From Flavobacterium sp. H122 (GTDB lineage Bacteria > Bacteroidota > Bacteroidia > Flavobacteriales > Flavobacteriaceae): a stretch of DNA of 64,000 nt. A program made the position numbers and the translations under genes. The stretch covers positions 558,001 through 622,000 of the forward strand of contig NZ_SJZD01000001.1 in assembly GCF_004959765.1 (NCBI RefSeq), written 5' to 3'. Positions 49,730 through 59,324 of this stretch are shown piece after piece. Position 1 is the first letter of the stretch. The number at the start of each line of letters is the position of its first letter. The notes under the pieces were generated by a model. The model ran no database searches, was not told where the DNA came from, and saw nothing but the letters and a program-made list of their open reading frames with translations.

Positions 49730-51457
49730 TTATTCGACAATCCTGAATACAGGATATTGCAAATGTGCCTTTTCATAATATTTTGAATGCTTATGAACCC
49801 ACTCCAGCTGTGCAGCCGGATTGCCGGCAAATTTTTCATCTGCCTTCTTTTTTTCATCTAACTCTTTTTGAAGATCTGGATTTTCTTTGAGTAATTGACC
49901 CGCTAAATCTTCAAACAAATAATCCGAATACCATTCTTTTTGCTGTAATATCGTATCAAAAAAGTTCCAGTTAAAATAGGAATCAACGGCTTCGGGCTCT
50001 AACGTCTCCAACAAAAGCTTTATCGCTTCCTGATTTACCGGAAAAATATAATCCCCTTTTCTAAACATTACTTTTTCAGGAGATTTTACAATTTTTACAT
50101 TTCTATGGGGATAATGCCCTTCATAAGGTGATGTTACTGATTTATAATCCGCTATTTTATAGCTCTCAACAGAAATTAGAGTATCCTTTTTAATTCTGTC
50201 AAATTTACAATGATTCGCTTTTAATAAATCTATAACCGTCCACCATGATTGTGGAATTACGTAAGCTTTTGGAATTCTAACTGCTGCTGTAGTCTTATAA
50301 TCAGAATAAAACTTTATTTCCTTTTGAAAAGGCTTACTTCTGTCATAATACAATCTATTTCCTGTGGTAACTTCACTCTTCTTATGTTCTGCTTCATAAC
50401 CCAAAAAAGTTATTATTTTTGTTTTAGAGGTATCCAATTCCCATTTGACAGGATATAGATGTCCTATTTTAAATTGCTCAGAAGCTACTCTTTTAATCTT
50501 TTTTATTTCCTCTTTATTGACATCTGCAAAACGCATTGCACTCTCCATAAATTCATAAGTAGCTTTTACCCTCTGTGCATAAGGTTTCCACATATGCGTT
50601 TCCACAACATACCCCAAACAATTATATAAAGAAGTGTAACCGGTTGTATACCTGGGAGAATCCAAGAATTGAACCAAACCGCTTTCGGGAGTTTCACCAT
50701 TAAAATCAACATAATGCATAGCATCAATCCCCTTCTTCTTCAAGGCAGCAACCAGATTGGGAGACATTTTTTCAGCTATATAACTACCCAACTCCTTTCC
50801 CAGCCTGTCAGGATTTGTTTGAATATAAGTCAGCGTATATTGGTAATCTGCACCATTACTGACATGATTATCAATAAAAACATCAGGCTTTACTGCATGA
50901 AAAATATCGATTAAACTTTTGGTGTTTTTAGTGTCTGCCTTAATCATATCACGGTTTAAATCGAAATTTCTTCCGTTTCCTCGGAATCCATATTCTTCAG
51001 GACCGTTTTGATTCGTTCTGCTGGTTGAATTTCTATTAAGCATTCCGCCTATATTATAAACCGGAATAGTAACAAGAACCACATTTTCAGGTGCTTTAAT
51101 TTTTCCTAAAGCCAAGTCTCTAAACAACATCATAGTAGCATCTACCCCGTCAGGTTCTCCGGGATGAATAGCATTATTGATTAAAATGACAGATTTAGAT
51201 TTACTTAATTTATCAAAGTTAAAATCCTTCTCCTGATTATACACAACCATATGCAGAGGCTGACCGCTATCAGTCAATCCTTTTGTTTCCATTTTTACCG
51301 ATTGAAAACCGGCATCCAGTTGTTTATAAAAATCGACAACCTGTTCATATGTTGCTGTTTGGTTTCCGTTTCCTTTTTCAAAAACAGTAACATACTTTTT
51401 TTGGCCAAAACAAAAAAAGGTGGTACCCAGTACCACCAAACTCATTATATTTTTCAT
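49730..51457 (-). CDS. Secreted M14-type zinc carboxypeptidase-like peptidase
   Basis: 575 residues with a signal peptide (ends FCFGQ). The M14 zinc motif HPGEPDG (His and Glu) is in NNAIHPGEPDGVD, with the second His expected in DNHVSNG. An EFFN-like catalytic Glu lies later. The C-terminus is helical. Exported peptidase or peptidoglycan/peptide hydrolase. It overlaps coaD's stop by 4 bp, so it shares the coaD-ddl transcript. Confidence 0.88.
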   Translation of the reverse strand: MKNIMSLVVLGTTFFCFGQKKYVTVFEKGNGNQTATYEQVVDFYKQLDAGFQSVKMETKGLTDSGQPLHMVVYNQEKDFNFDKLSKSKSVILINNAIHPGEPDGVDATMMLFRDLALGKIKAPENVVLVTIPVYNIGGMLNRNSTSRTNQNGPEEYGFRGNGRNFDLNRDMIKADTKNTKSLIDIFHAVKPDVFIDNHVSNGADYQYTLTYIQTNPDRLGKELGSYIAEKMSPNLVAALKKKGIDAMHYVDFNGETPESGLVQFLDSPRYTTGYTSLYNCLGYVVETHMWKPYAQRVKATYEFMESAMRFADVNKEEIKKIKRVASEQFKIGHLYPVKWELDTSKTKIITFLGYEAEHKKSEVTTGNRLYYDRSKPFQKEIKFYSDYKTTAAVRIPKAYVIPQSWWTVIDLLKANHCKFDRIKKDTLISVESYKIADYKSVTSPYEGHYPHRNVKIVKSPEKVMFRKGDYIFPVNQEAIKLLLETLEPEAVDSYFNWNFFDTILQQKEWYSDYLFEDLAGQLLKENPDLQKELDEKKKADEKFAGNPAAQLEWVHKHSKYYEKAHLQYPVFRIVE

Positions 51458-51912
51458 TTTTTCAATCTAACAGATTCTGGAACTAAAACTGTATAATCAC
51501 CGCCATTCCGTATTACATCTCTAACAATACTGGATGAAATAAAAGATGTATTGGCTGCAGTAAGCAAGAACACCGTATCAATTTTTGACAGAATACGGTT
51601 TGTATGTGCAATAGCTTTTTCAAACTCAAAGTCGGCTGGATTACGCAATCCTCTTAAAATAAAATCAGCTTCAAGTCTTTTACATAAATCAATAGTCAGT
51701 CCTTCATAAGAAATAACAGTGATTTTATCTTCATATTTAAAAGTTTCTTCGATAAACCTGATTCGCTCTTCTAACGAGAACATATATTTTTTATCTGCAT
51801 TAACACCAATAGCGATAACAATTTCATCAAACAAGGGTAAACTGCGTTCAATAATATCAATATGTCCTAAGGTAATAGGATCGAAAGATCCAGGAAAAAC
51901 TGCTTTGCGCAT
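51454..51912 (-). CDS. coaD: Phosphopantetheine adenylyltransferase
   Basis: 152 residues. N-terminal AVFPGSFDPITLGHIDIIERS, with the HIGH-like GHxD, and SSSIVRDVIRNGG near the end. It catalyses the fourth step of CoA synthesis. Its start lies five bases after the ddl stop and its stop overlaps the M14 gene start, an ordinary housekeeping operon. Confidence 0.97.
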   Translation of the reverse strand: MRKAVFPGSFDPITLGHIDIIERSLPLFDEIVIAIGVNADKKYMFSLEERIRFIEETFKYEDKITVISYEGLTIDLCKRLEADFILRGLRNPADFEFEKAIAHTNRILSKIDTVFLLTAANTSFISSSIVRDVIRNGGDYTVLVPESVRLKK

Positions 51913-51916
51913 AGTA

Positions 51917-52891
51917 TTATTTATTTAAAGCCAATTCAATAGCATTAGAAAACAAATCCTGTAGTGATATTCCAGCTTCACGTGCCTGCTGCGGGATTAA
52001 ACTCTCGTTTGTCAATCCTGGAATCGTATTCATTTCCAGCATATGCGGTTCACCATTTACCAAAATATATTCACTACGTGAAAAACCACTCATTTTTAAA
52101 ACCTCATAAGCTTTTTTAGCCACTTCACGAACACGTTTTTCTATCTCCGGAGTTAAACGTGCAGGGGTTATCTCCTGAGATTTACCTAAATATTTTGCTT
52201 CATAATCAAAGAAATCATTTTCAGAAACAATCTCAGTAATAGGCAATACAATAATTTCACCTCTGTAGTTAATCACGCCAACAGAAACTTCTGTCCCGTC
52301 AAGAAAACTTTCAATAATAATTTCATTATCTTCTTTATAAGCGTTTTCAACAGCAGTCATAAAATCTTCTTTTTTATGCACTTTTGAAATACCAAAACTT
52401 GAACCTGATTTGTTTGGTTTCACAAAACAAGGCAAACCTACACGTTCGATTATAGCATCCGTATTCACCTCATCACCTAGATTCAGATAATAAGAGGTTG
52501 CGGTTTTTATTCCGTATGGTTTTAAAACCGATAACAAATCTCTTTTATTGAAAGTCAAAGCAGCCTGGTAATAGTCACATGATGTTTGTTTGATTCCCAG
52601 CAGCTCAAAATACGCCTGCATTAATCCATCTTCACCCGGCGTACCGTGAATCGCATTGAAAACACAGTCAAATTTTATTTTGTTGCCATTAACAGTTACT
52701 GAAAAATCGTTTTTATCGACTGGGAATTCATTATCATTATCATCCACATAGACCCATTTTTCTGTAAAAACATGAATTCTGTATCCTTTATATTTTGAAG
52801 CATCTAAATTTTGATATACTACGTTTCCGCTTTTTAGTGAAATTTGGTACTCACTAGAGTAACCGCCCATGATGATGGCAATATTCTTCAT
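51917..52891 (-). CDS. ddl: D-alanine--D-alanine ligase
   Basis: 324 residues. ATP-grasp fold with N-terminal IIMGGYSSEYQISLKSG, PCFVKPNKSGSSFGISKV, and the C-terminal metal-binding EMNTIPGLTNESL. It makes the D-Ala-D-Ala dipeptide for peptidoglycan. First gene of ddl-coaD-M14, divergent from the PASTA gene. Confidence 0.96.
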   Translation of the reverse strand: MKNIAIIMGGYSSEYQISLKSGNVVYQNLDASKYKGYRIHVFTEKWVYVDDNDNEFPVDKNDFSVTVNGNKIKFDCVFNAIHGTPGEDGLMQAYFELLGIKQTSCDYYQAALTFNKRDLLSVLKPYGIKTATSYYLNLGDEVNTDAIIERVGLPCFVKPNKSGSSFGISKVHKKEDFMTAVENAYKEDNEIIIESFLDGTEVSVGVINYRGEIIVLPITEIVSENDFFDYEAKYLGKSQEITPARLTPEIEKRVREVAKKAYEVLKMSGFSRSEYILVNGEPHMLEMNTIPGLTNESLIPQQAREAGISLQDLFSNAIELALNK

Positions 52892-52955
52892 AAATTGTAT
52901 TTGTAATTAACAAAATTATCATTTTTTTTGGAATCAATTAGCTTTACTATTTTTA

Positions 52956-52963
52956 TATCTTTG
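52956..52963 (+). promoter_or_regulatory. -7 element of the PASTA-gene promoter
   Basis: TATCTTTG matches TAnnTTTG. The nearest TTG (52928-52930) is 25 bases upstream, slightly beyond the usual spacing. Confidence 0.5.
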
Positions 52964-53033
52964 CAATAATTGATTTTTTAATCAAAAAGAGAAATCACAA
53001 AAACATAATTTCAGAAATCTACTATCTTACAAT

Positions 53034-53651
53034 ATGAGTTGGAAACGTTTTATTCTTAGCTTCACTTTTTTTAAACAAGTTGTAATTGCTTTTTTAATTG
53101 TATGTGCCTCATTATTTTTATTCATGTATTGGATAAGTTTTACCACTAACCACGGTGAAGAAATCACAGTACCTAATTTAAGCAAACTTACTTTAGAAGA
53201 GGCCGAAGATAAACTTGACGAATTGGATTTAGATTATGAACTTCTGGATACAGTTGATTACAATTCTGATTTTCCAAAACTTTCAATTGTAAATCAAGAT
53301 CCGAAACCCGGAAGTAAAGTAAAGCAAAACCGTGTCATTTATGTAAAAATAAATGCTCAGGAATATGCTAAGGTAAGACTTCCTGATTTGATCCAGAAAA
53401 CATACCGTCAGGCCGTTCCAACTTTAAACGCTTTAGGATTAACTGTTGGCGATACAAGCTATGTTCCTAATTTAGCTAAAGACATGGTTCTAGAGATGAA
53501 TATCAACGGTAAACCGGTAAGAGCAGGACAACAGGTACTTAAAATGACAAAAATAAACCTAGTATTAGGTGATGGAAAAATAGGTTTTGAAGAAGATGAG
53601 GATATAACTCCAGAAAATACAGAACCAACTGATTCAATTGTAACAGAATAA
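53034..53651 (+). CDS. Membrane-anchored PASTA-domain protein
   Basis: 205 residues. Short cytoplasmic N-terminus and one transmembrane helix (about 14-34), then two PASTA-like units (about 45-108: VPNLSKLTLEEAEDKLDELDL; about 116-182: LPDLIQKTYRQAVPTLNALGL). PASTA domains bind peptidoglycan fragments. Acidic tail. It is three bp from the RluD-type gene, one transcript. Confidence 0.9.
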   Translation: MSWKRFILSFTFFKQVVIAFLIVCASLFLFMYWISFTTNHGEEITVPNLSKLTLEEAEDKLDELDLDYELLDTVDYNSDFPKLSIVNQDPKPGSKVKQNRVIYVKINAQEYAKVRLPDLIQKTYRQAVPTLNALGLTVGDTSYVPNLAKDMVLEMNINGKPVRAGQQVLKMTKINLVLGDGKIGFEEDEDITPENTEPTDSIVTE

Positions 53652-53653
53652 AA

Positions 53654-54697
53654 ATGGGGATTACTTTTCTGAATAACGATAACGAAGAGTTAGACGACGA
53701 ATTATTTGAGCATTATAAGTTTATTTCACCTAAAGGACAATCAATTGTCCGTGTGGATAAATTCTTAATGCAGCTTATTGAAAATACCACACGGAATAAA
53801 ATTCAGCAGGCAGCAGACAGAGGTAATATTTTTGCCAATGGTGTCCCTGTGAAATCCAACTATAAAGTAAAGCCTTTTGACGAAATAAAAGTCATGCTGG
53901 CTCATCCGCCTTTTGAAAACCGTGTTGATCCGGAAGATATTCCGCTTGACATTGTGTACGAGGATGATGATTTACTTTTAATTAATAAACCTGTAGGATT
54001 GGTTGTTCATCCAGGACACGGAAATTACACAGGAACTTTAGTAAATGCATTGGCTTTTCATTTTGAAAATTTACCAATGAACAGCAGTAACCGTCCCGGT
54101 TTAGTACATCGTATTGACAAAGATACTTCGGGGTTATTGGTCATTGCGAAAAATGATAATGCCATGGCTCTTTTAGCTAAGCAATTTGAAGAAAAAACAA
54201 CCGAAAGGGAATATATTGCTATTGTATGGGGCAATATAAAAGAAGACGAAGGTACTATTGAAGGAAATTTAGCCCGTCATGCTAAAGACAGAATGCAAAT
54301 GGCTGTTTATGATGATCCTGCTATAGGAAAACCGGCAGTTACCCATTATAAAGTTTTAGAACGTTTAGGTTATGTGACTGTAGTTTCGTGTATTTTAGAA
54401 ACCGGACGCACACATCAGATAAGGGCACACATGAAACATATAGGCCATCCGTTATTCAATGATGCCCGATATGGCGGTGATTTGATTTTAAAAGGAACAA
54501 CTTTTTCTAAATATAAACAATTTGTAGAAAATTGCTTTAAGATTTTACCCCGGCAGGCACTTCATGCAAAAACATTAGGTTTTGAGCATCCTGTTAGCAA
54601 AGAGTACATGCGCTTTGACACAGAACTCCCTCAGGACATGGCTGAATGCATTGAAAAATGGCGGGTGTACTCAAAATCTCATCTTTTAGAAGACTAA
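53654..54697 (+). CDS. RluD-type 23S rRNA pseudouridine synthase
   Basis: 347 residues. N-terminal S4-like RNA-binding part (about 25-90), then the synthase with catalytic Asp in HRIDKDTSGLLVIAKN and the RTHQIRAHMKHIGHP motif. Likely modifies 23S rRNA (helix 69 type by RluD similarity). Second gene of the PASTA operon; the DUF3667 gene starts 13 bp later. Confidence 0.92.
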   Translation: MGITFLNNDNEELDDELFEHYKFISPKGQSIVRVDKFLMQLIENTTRNKIQQAADRGNIFANGVPVKSNYKVKPFDEIKVMLAHPPFENRVDPEDIPLDIVYEDDDLLLINKPVGLVVHPGHGNYTGTLVNALAFHFENLPMNSSNRPGLVHRIDKDTSGLLVIAKNDNAMALLAKQFEEKTTEREYIAIVWGNIKEDEGTIEGNLARHAKDRMQMAVYDDPAIGKPAVTHYKVLERLGYVTVVSCILETGRTHQIRAHMKHIGHPLFNDARYGGDLILKGTTFSKYKQFVENCFKILPRQALHAKTLGFEHPVSKEYMRFDTELPQDMAECIEKWRVYSKSHLLED

Positions 54698-54709
54698 ATC
54701 AAAAGAGCT

Positions 54710-55675
54710 ATGGGAAAATTCAAATTAAGAACTGACATGACTTGCCTGAATTGCGGACAAGTAGTTGATAAGAGATTTTGCCCCAACTGCGGACAGGAGA
54801 ACAAGGAACCAAAAGAGTCTTTTCATTATTTGTTTTTTCACACCATTGAAGATTTAGTCCACTATGACAGCGGTTTTTGGAAAACCATACTATTTTTACT
54901 TTTTTACCCTGCTAAACTTACCAAAGAGTATTTAGCCGGTAAAAGAAAAATGTATGTTGTTCCTGTAAAGCTGTATATTTTTATAAGTTTCATCACCTTT
55001 TTTATTCTTTCAATACTTCCGACTTCAAAAATCAGTGAAAATGAATTGATGAAATTTACAAAAACAGAAAACGGACAAAAGAAAAAAATCAATTCAATTA
55101 GTGAAATTAAAGCCATCACCGGTTATTCATCCCTTGCAGAATATGACTCAATTCAAAAAACGCTGCCAGAGTACAAAAAAAGCAGTGGTTTTCAAAAATA
55201 TATCGAAAAGCATTTAATCAAAACATCATCTGAAAACACTCCAAAAGAGTTTATGCAAAAATTCTTATCCAGTGTTTTCAAAAACATCCCCAAAACACTG
55301 TTCATAATAATGCCTCTTTTTGCATTGATACTCTGGTTGTTCCATAACAAAAAAAAGTGGTATTATTTTGATCACGGAATTTTCACTTTGCATTACTTTT
55401 CGATGATATTATTGTCATTTACCATCTTTTCTGTATTGGATTGGTTTTTAGGTCTTTTTAAAGAATCTGCCGACTTTAGCAGTCTGCTGAATCTTCTGAC
55501 GTTTATTTTGATTTGCTGGTGGCTGTTTTACTTTTACCGTTCGCACAGCAGAATGTACGGAGAACGAAAATACATATCCAGAATTAAAGCAACCCTTATC
55601 TTACTGATTAACCTTATCCTGATTTCATCGGTATGGATTATAATGCTTTTTTACTTAGCTTTAAATGTTAATTAA
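54710..55675 (+). CDS. DUF3667 membrane protein
   Basis: 321 residues. N-terminal zinc ribbon (CLNCGQ...CPNCGQ, about 14-33), then the DUF3667 part, SFHYLFFHTIEDLVHYDSGFWKTILFLLFYPAKLTKEYLAGKRKMYV, with four to five hydrophobic segments. Function unknown. It probably continues the PASTA-rluD transcript. Confidence 0.9.
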   Translation: MGKFKLRTDMTCLNCGQVVDKRFCPNCGQENKEPKESFHYLFFHTIEDLVHYDSGFWKTILFLLFYPAKLTKEYLAGKRKMYVVPVKLYIFISFITFFILSILPTSKISENELMKFTKTENGQKKKINSISEIKAITGYSSLAEYDSIQKTLPEYKKSSGFQKYIEKHLIKTSSENTPKEFMQKFLSSVFKNIPKTLFIIMPLFALILWLFHNKKKWYYFDHGIFTLHYFSMILLSFTIFSVLDWFLGLFKESADFSSLLNLLTFILICWWLFYFYRSHSRMYGERKYISRIKATLILLINLILISSVWIIMLFYLALNVN

Positions 55676-55736
55676 ATGCAATAATTCTTGTTGATTTTTT
55701 TGCATTTGGCTATATTCGTTAACCAAATGCTTAATT

Positions 55737-56780
55737 ATGAACAAAAAGACGCTATTACTGGGTTTGCTTTCTATTGCCTCAATAAGCTGCACCAGTCAAA
55801 AAACAGTAGTAAAAAATGATTCTAAAGTTAAATTAGATGATAAAAATTTAGTCACTCTTTATTTAAACACAATTAACCAGGAAGAATTAAAATCACATCT
55901 GTACACCATTGCATCTGATGAAATGCAGGGAAGAAATACTGGTGAGGAAGGACAGAAAAAAGCCGGTAAATACATTATCTCCCAATATCAAAAAAACGGG
56001 GTTAATTACCCTCTGGGAACTTCATCTTTTTACCAGCCTATTCCTGCTTCTTATTTTCAAAAAGCATTTAGCCCGAAATTAGGTGATTCAGAGAACATCT
56101 GGGCTTTTATTGAAGGCAACGAAAAACCAGAAGAAATAGTAGTTATTTCCGCTCATTATGACCACGTAGGCATGAAAAACGGTGAAATCTACAATGGTGC
56201 TGACGATGATGGTTCCGGAACTGTGACTTTAATCGAAATAGCTCAGGCTTTTCAAAAAGCTAAAAATGAAGGCAACGGCCCTAAGCGCTCTATACTGTTT
56301 CTTCATGTAACCGGGGAAGAGCATGGATTGCACGGCTCGAGATATTATTCGGAAAATCCGTTATTCCCATTAAAGAAAACAGTTGCCAATGTAAATATTG
56401 ACATGGTAGGACGCCGTGATGATTTCCACAAAAACAGCAATAACTATGTTTATGTCATAGGATCTGATTATTTATCTTCTGATTTATATCATTTAGTGGA
56501 AAAGGCAAACAAAGATTTTACTAATCTTCAATTGGATTACAAATACAACGATAAGAACGATCCTAACCGTTTTTACTACCGTTCAGACCATTATAACTTT
56601 GCAAAGCATAATATCCCATCGGTTTTCTTATTCAATGGAACTCACGCAGATTACCATCAGCCTACTGATGATCCTGAAAAAATAGAATACGATGCATTGA
56701 CTAAAAGAGCCCAGTTTGCTTTCGCTATTATTTGGGATCTGGCCAACAGAGATAAACGACCGGCTGTAGATAAGATATAA
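55737..56780 (+). CDS. M28-family zinc aminopeptidase lipoprotein
   Basis: 347 residues. Lipobox SISC (about residue 18). Metal ligands: HYDHVG, GADDDGSG, GEEHGLHGS, and His in HADYHQPTDD, as in M28 aminopeptidases. Exported peptidase anchored to the membrane. A strong terminator precedes the converging tRNA-His. Confidence 0.93.
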   Translation: MNKKTLLLGLLSIASISCTSQKTVVKNDSKVKLDDKNLVTLYLNTINQEELKSHLYTIASDEMQGRNTGEEGQKKAGKYIISQYQKNGVNYPLGTSSFYQPIPASYFQKAFSPKLGDSENIWAFIEGNEKPEEIVVISAHYDHVGMKNGEIYNGADDDGSGTVTLIEIAQAFQKAKNEGNGPKRSILFLHVTGEEHGLHGSRYYSENPLFPLKKTVANVNIDMVGRRDDFHKNSNNYVYVIGSDYLSSDLYHLVEKANKDFTNLQLDYKYNDKNDPNRFYYRSDHYNFAKHNIPSVFLFNGTHADYHQPTDDPEKIEYDALTKRAQFAFAIIWDLANRDKRPAVDKI

Positions 56781-56786
56781 AATAAA

Positions 56787-56813
56787 AAAAGCTCCTCAAA
56801 TGAGGAGCTTTTT
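56787..56813. terminator. Terminator after the M28 peptidase gene
   Basis: AAAAGCTCCTCA and TGAGGAGCTTTT pair perfectly around AA. Confidence 0.85.
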
Positions 56814-56820
56814 ATTACCG

Positions 56821-56895
<75 letters not shown>

Positions 56896-56961
56896 ATTTA
56901 TGCGTTTGCGAGTGCAAATATAGAGCAAAAGTTGAGTTTTACAAAAGAAAATTACAAAAAT

Positions 56962-57678
56962 TTATATTAATTTTCCTAAATCACTGACAGCCAAATACCT
57001 TTCTACTGTAAAACCTTCTGCAAATTCCACTCCAATCAACCTTCCAAGGTCTTGTGCGCGGTATTTTACGCTGTCCAAAAAGTTTTTTGAAGTTATAGGC
57101 GTTTCCGGTTCATCAGAATTCGGATCATAAAACTGAGAGCCGTATGCTAAAATTGACTTCACTTTTATATCCATAAAACCTGTAACATCCACTACAAAAT
57201 CCGGCTCGATATTTTTCCATTGGATATAATGATACACTTGTTTAGGACGCCATGCTTCCTGAATTTTGTTTTGATAACTGGTTTCTATTTTCTGCAGTCC
57301 TGACAAAAAACAGGCATCTGAAACTAATTTACTTCCTTTTTCATGATCTATATGACGGTCATCAATGGCATTGCAAATCACAATATCCGGCTGATATTTT
57401 CTTATTAACCGAATAACCTCCAATTGATGCTTTTCATTATTCTTAAAAAACCCATCCCTGAAATTAAGATTTTCACGAACGGAAACATTCAGTATTTCCG
57501 CCGCTTTAGCCGCTTCTTCATCACGGATTTCAGCTGTTCCCCTCGTTCCTAATTCCCCTCTGGTCAAATCGACAATACCTACCTTTTTTCCCAAAGAAAT
57601 TTCTTTTGCAATTGTAGCAGCACAACCTAATTCAACATCATCAGGATGTGCACCAAATGCTAATATATCTAATTTCAT
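56962..57678 (-). CDS. bshB1: Bacillithiol biosynthesis deacetylase BshB1
   Basis: 238 residues. N-terminal LDILAFGAHPDDVELGC has the PIG-L/LmbE zinc motif AHPDD. It also has GELGTRGTAEIRDEEA and DRHIDHEKGS. It removes the acetyl group from GlcNAc-malate in bacillithiol synthesis, a thiol used by Bacteroidota. It is separate from the menaquinone pair upstream. Confidence 0.93.
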   Translation of the reverse strand: MKLDILAFGAHPDDVELGCAATIAKEISLGKKVGIVDLTRGELGTRGTAEIRDEEAAKAAEILNVSVRENLNFRDGFFKNNEKHQLEVIRLIRKYQPDIVICNAIDDRHIDHEKGSKLVSDACFLSGLQKIETSYQNKIQEAWRPKQVYHYIQWKNIEPDFVVDVTGFMDIKVKSILAYGSQFYDPNSDEPETPITSKNFLDSVKYRAQDLGRLIGVEFAEGFTVERYLAVSDLGKLI

Positions 57679-57736
57679 AAATTTTTAAAATGATACTAAT
57701 TTGAATACTCTAAAGATAAAACACTTTAGTTATTAC

Positions 57737-58792
57737 CTAAAGAATTTTTTTCATGGTTTGAGTTTTATTCACAGTTTCTTTCCACTCCGCTTCAGGATTA
57801 CTGTCACGTGTAATACCGCAACCAACAAACAAATGCGCTGTATTATGTTCAATTTTCATACATCGCAGATTTACATACAAATCGGTTGATTTTTCATTGG
57901 TATTATAATCATAATTCATTTCGCCTAGAAAACCTGAATAATATTCCCGGTCATAACCCTCGTTATTTTCAATAAAAGCTTTGGATAAATCTTTGGGCAA
58001 TCCACAAACAGCCGGTGTAGGATGGAGAATATCGATAATATTCTTCAAGTTGGCATCCTGATTAAGAACACCCTCAATATCGGTACGCAAATGGAGTAAA
58101 CTTCCTGCCCTTGTGGTATAAGCATCAGAAACTGAAACCTCCGAGCTTTCTTTTTTTAATTTTTCCACAATAAAATCAGTAACAAACTCTTGCTCCTCAC
58201 GTTCTTTATTTTTCCAAAAAACAACATCCGTCCCGGCATAGGACTGTGTTCCGGCCAATGCCATTGTCTGGAATTTATATTCTTTGGCCGAAAATAATTT
58301 TTCAGGAGTTGCTCCAATCCACATCCCTACTTTGGGATGAAACCAGCAATAACAGAAAGCATGGCCATAATGGTGCAAAATCCTTTCAAAAACTGCTTCC
58401 AGATTAAAATCTGATAAATGCACAGCTTCTGTACGGGAAAGCACTAACTTATTAAATATCCCATCTTTAATTACTTCAACACCTTTTTGTACAAGTTGTA
58501 TAAAACTTTCTCTTTCAACAGGATTTTCGTCTGTCAGACAATCATGGTCAACAATTTCGTGATCAAAGTAAACTGTATTAAACTTTACTTCCGATTTTTC
58601 CATGGGAAAAATTACCGGAAAACCACTAAAAGGCGCAAAAACAAATGCCTCTTGTTTAAAATCTTCTGTAAAATACAGATGATCGTCATTTTGAAAAATT
58701 CCTATTAAAGTCTTCGAATTAGGTTTTCTGTAAACAACAAACGGGAGATGTAATTTTTGTTGAATTTTAACTTTTTCGAATATACTTTTCAT
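57737..58792 (-). CDS. menF: Isochorismate synthase (chorismate-binding enzyme)
   Basis: 351 residues. Chorismate-binding signature KLVLSRTEAVHL, MALAGTQSYAG, EQEFVTDFI, HPTPAVCGLPK and GREYYSGFLG (read as DREYYSGFLGEMN). The EntC/MenF type is favoured over anthranilate synthase because there is no glutamine-amidotransferase partner and the thioesterase gene sits two bases upstream. Probably menaquinone branch; a siderophore role is possible. Confidence 0.82.
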   Translation of the reverse strand: MKSIFEKVKIQQKLHLPFVVYRKPNSKTLIGIFQNDDHLYFTEDFKQEAFVFAPFSGFPVIFPMEKSEVKFNTVYFDHEIVDHDCLTDENPVERESFIQLVQKGVEVIKDGIFNKLVLSRTEAVHLSDFNLEAVFERILHHYGHAFCYCWFHPKVGMWIGATPEKLFSAKEYKFQTMALAGTQSYAGTDVVFWKNKEREEQEFVTDFIVEKLKKESSEVSVSDAYTTRAGSLLHLRTDIEGVLNQDANLKNIIDILHPTPAVCGLPKDLSKAFIENNEGYDREYYSGFLGEMNYDYNTNEKSTDLYVNLRCMKIEHNTAHLFVGCGITRDSNPEAEWKETVNKTQTMKKIL

Positions 58793-58794
58793 AG

Positions 58795-59217
58795 TTAACG
58801 TTTTGGCAAAACCATATTAGTTAATTTACAGAGGGAAATAAGACTGTCTTTTTCATCAACAATTTTAATTTCCCATAAATGCAAGGAACGTCCTTTATGA
58901 ATCAATCTTGCGGTGGCTGTTACCTCACCGTCTCTTTTACTTTTCAAATGATTAGCCGAAATTTCAATTCCCCTTACCTCCTGCTTTTCATTATTTATAA
59001 ACATGATGGAAGCCGCACTGCCCACACTTTCAGCAAGCGCTACAGTTGCTCCTCCGTGCAATAAGCCCATAGGCTGATGAACACTGCTGTTAACAGGCAT
59101 TTTGGCTACTAAGAAATCTTCACCGGCATCAATAAATTCAATTTTTAATGTTTGCATCAACGTATTTTGACACAATTTGTTACAAAGATTTATAACTTCT
59201 TCTTTGTTAAAACCCAT
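58795..59217 (-). CDS. Hotdog-fold thioesterase, PaaI/MenI-like
   Basis: 140 residues. Hotdog motifs HQPMGLLHGGATVALAESVGSAAS (catalytic acid in this helix) and GIEISANHLKSKRDGEVTA. The position directly before isochorismate synthase, two bases away, favours a DHNA-CoA thioesterase (MenI) role, by inference from context. Confidence 0.85.
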   Translation of the reverse strand: MGFNKEEVINLCNKLCQNTLMQTLKIEFIDAGEDFLVAKMPVNSSVHQPMGLLHGGATVALAESVGSAASIMFINNEKQEVRGIEISANHLKSKRDGEVTATARLIHKGRSLHLWEIKIVDEKDSLISLCKLTNMVLPKR

Positions 59218-59324
59218 ACCACTACTTTATATATTCAAATTTACGAAAAATAGGATTAAAATTTAAAAGTATTTTTAACGTTATTACTTTTTGACTATTT
59301 TTATCGAAAATAATATAAATCCGA

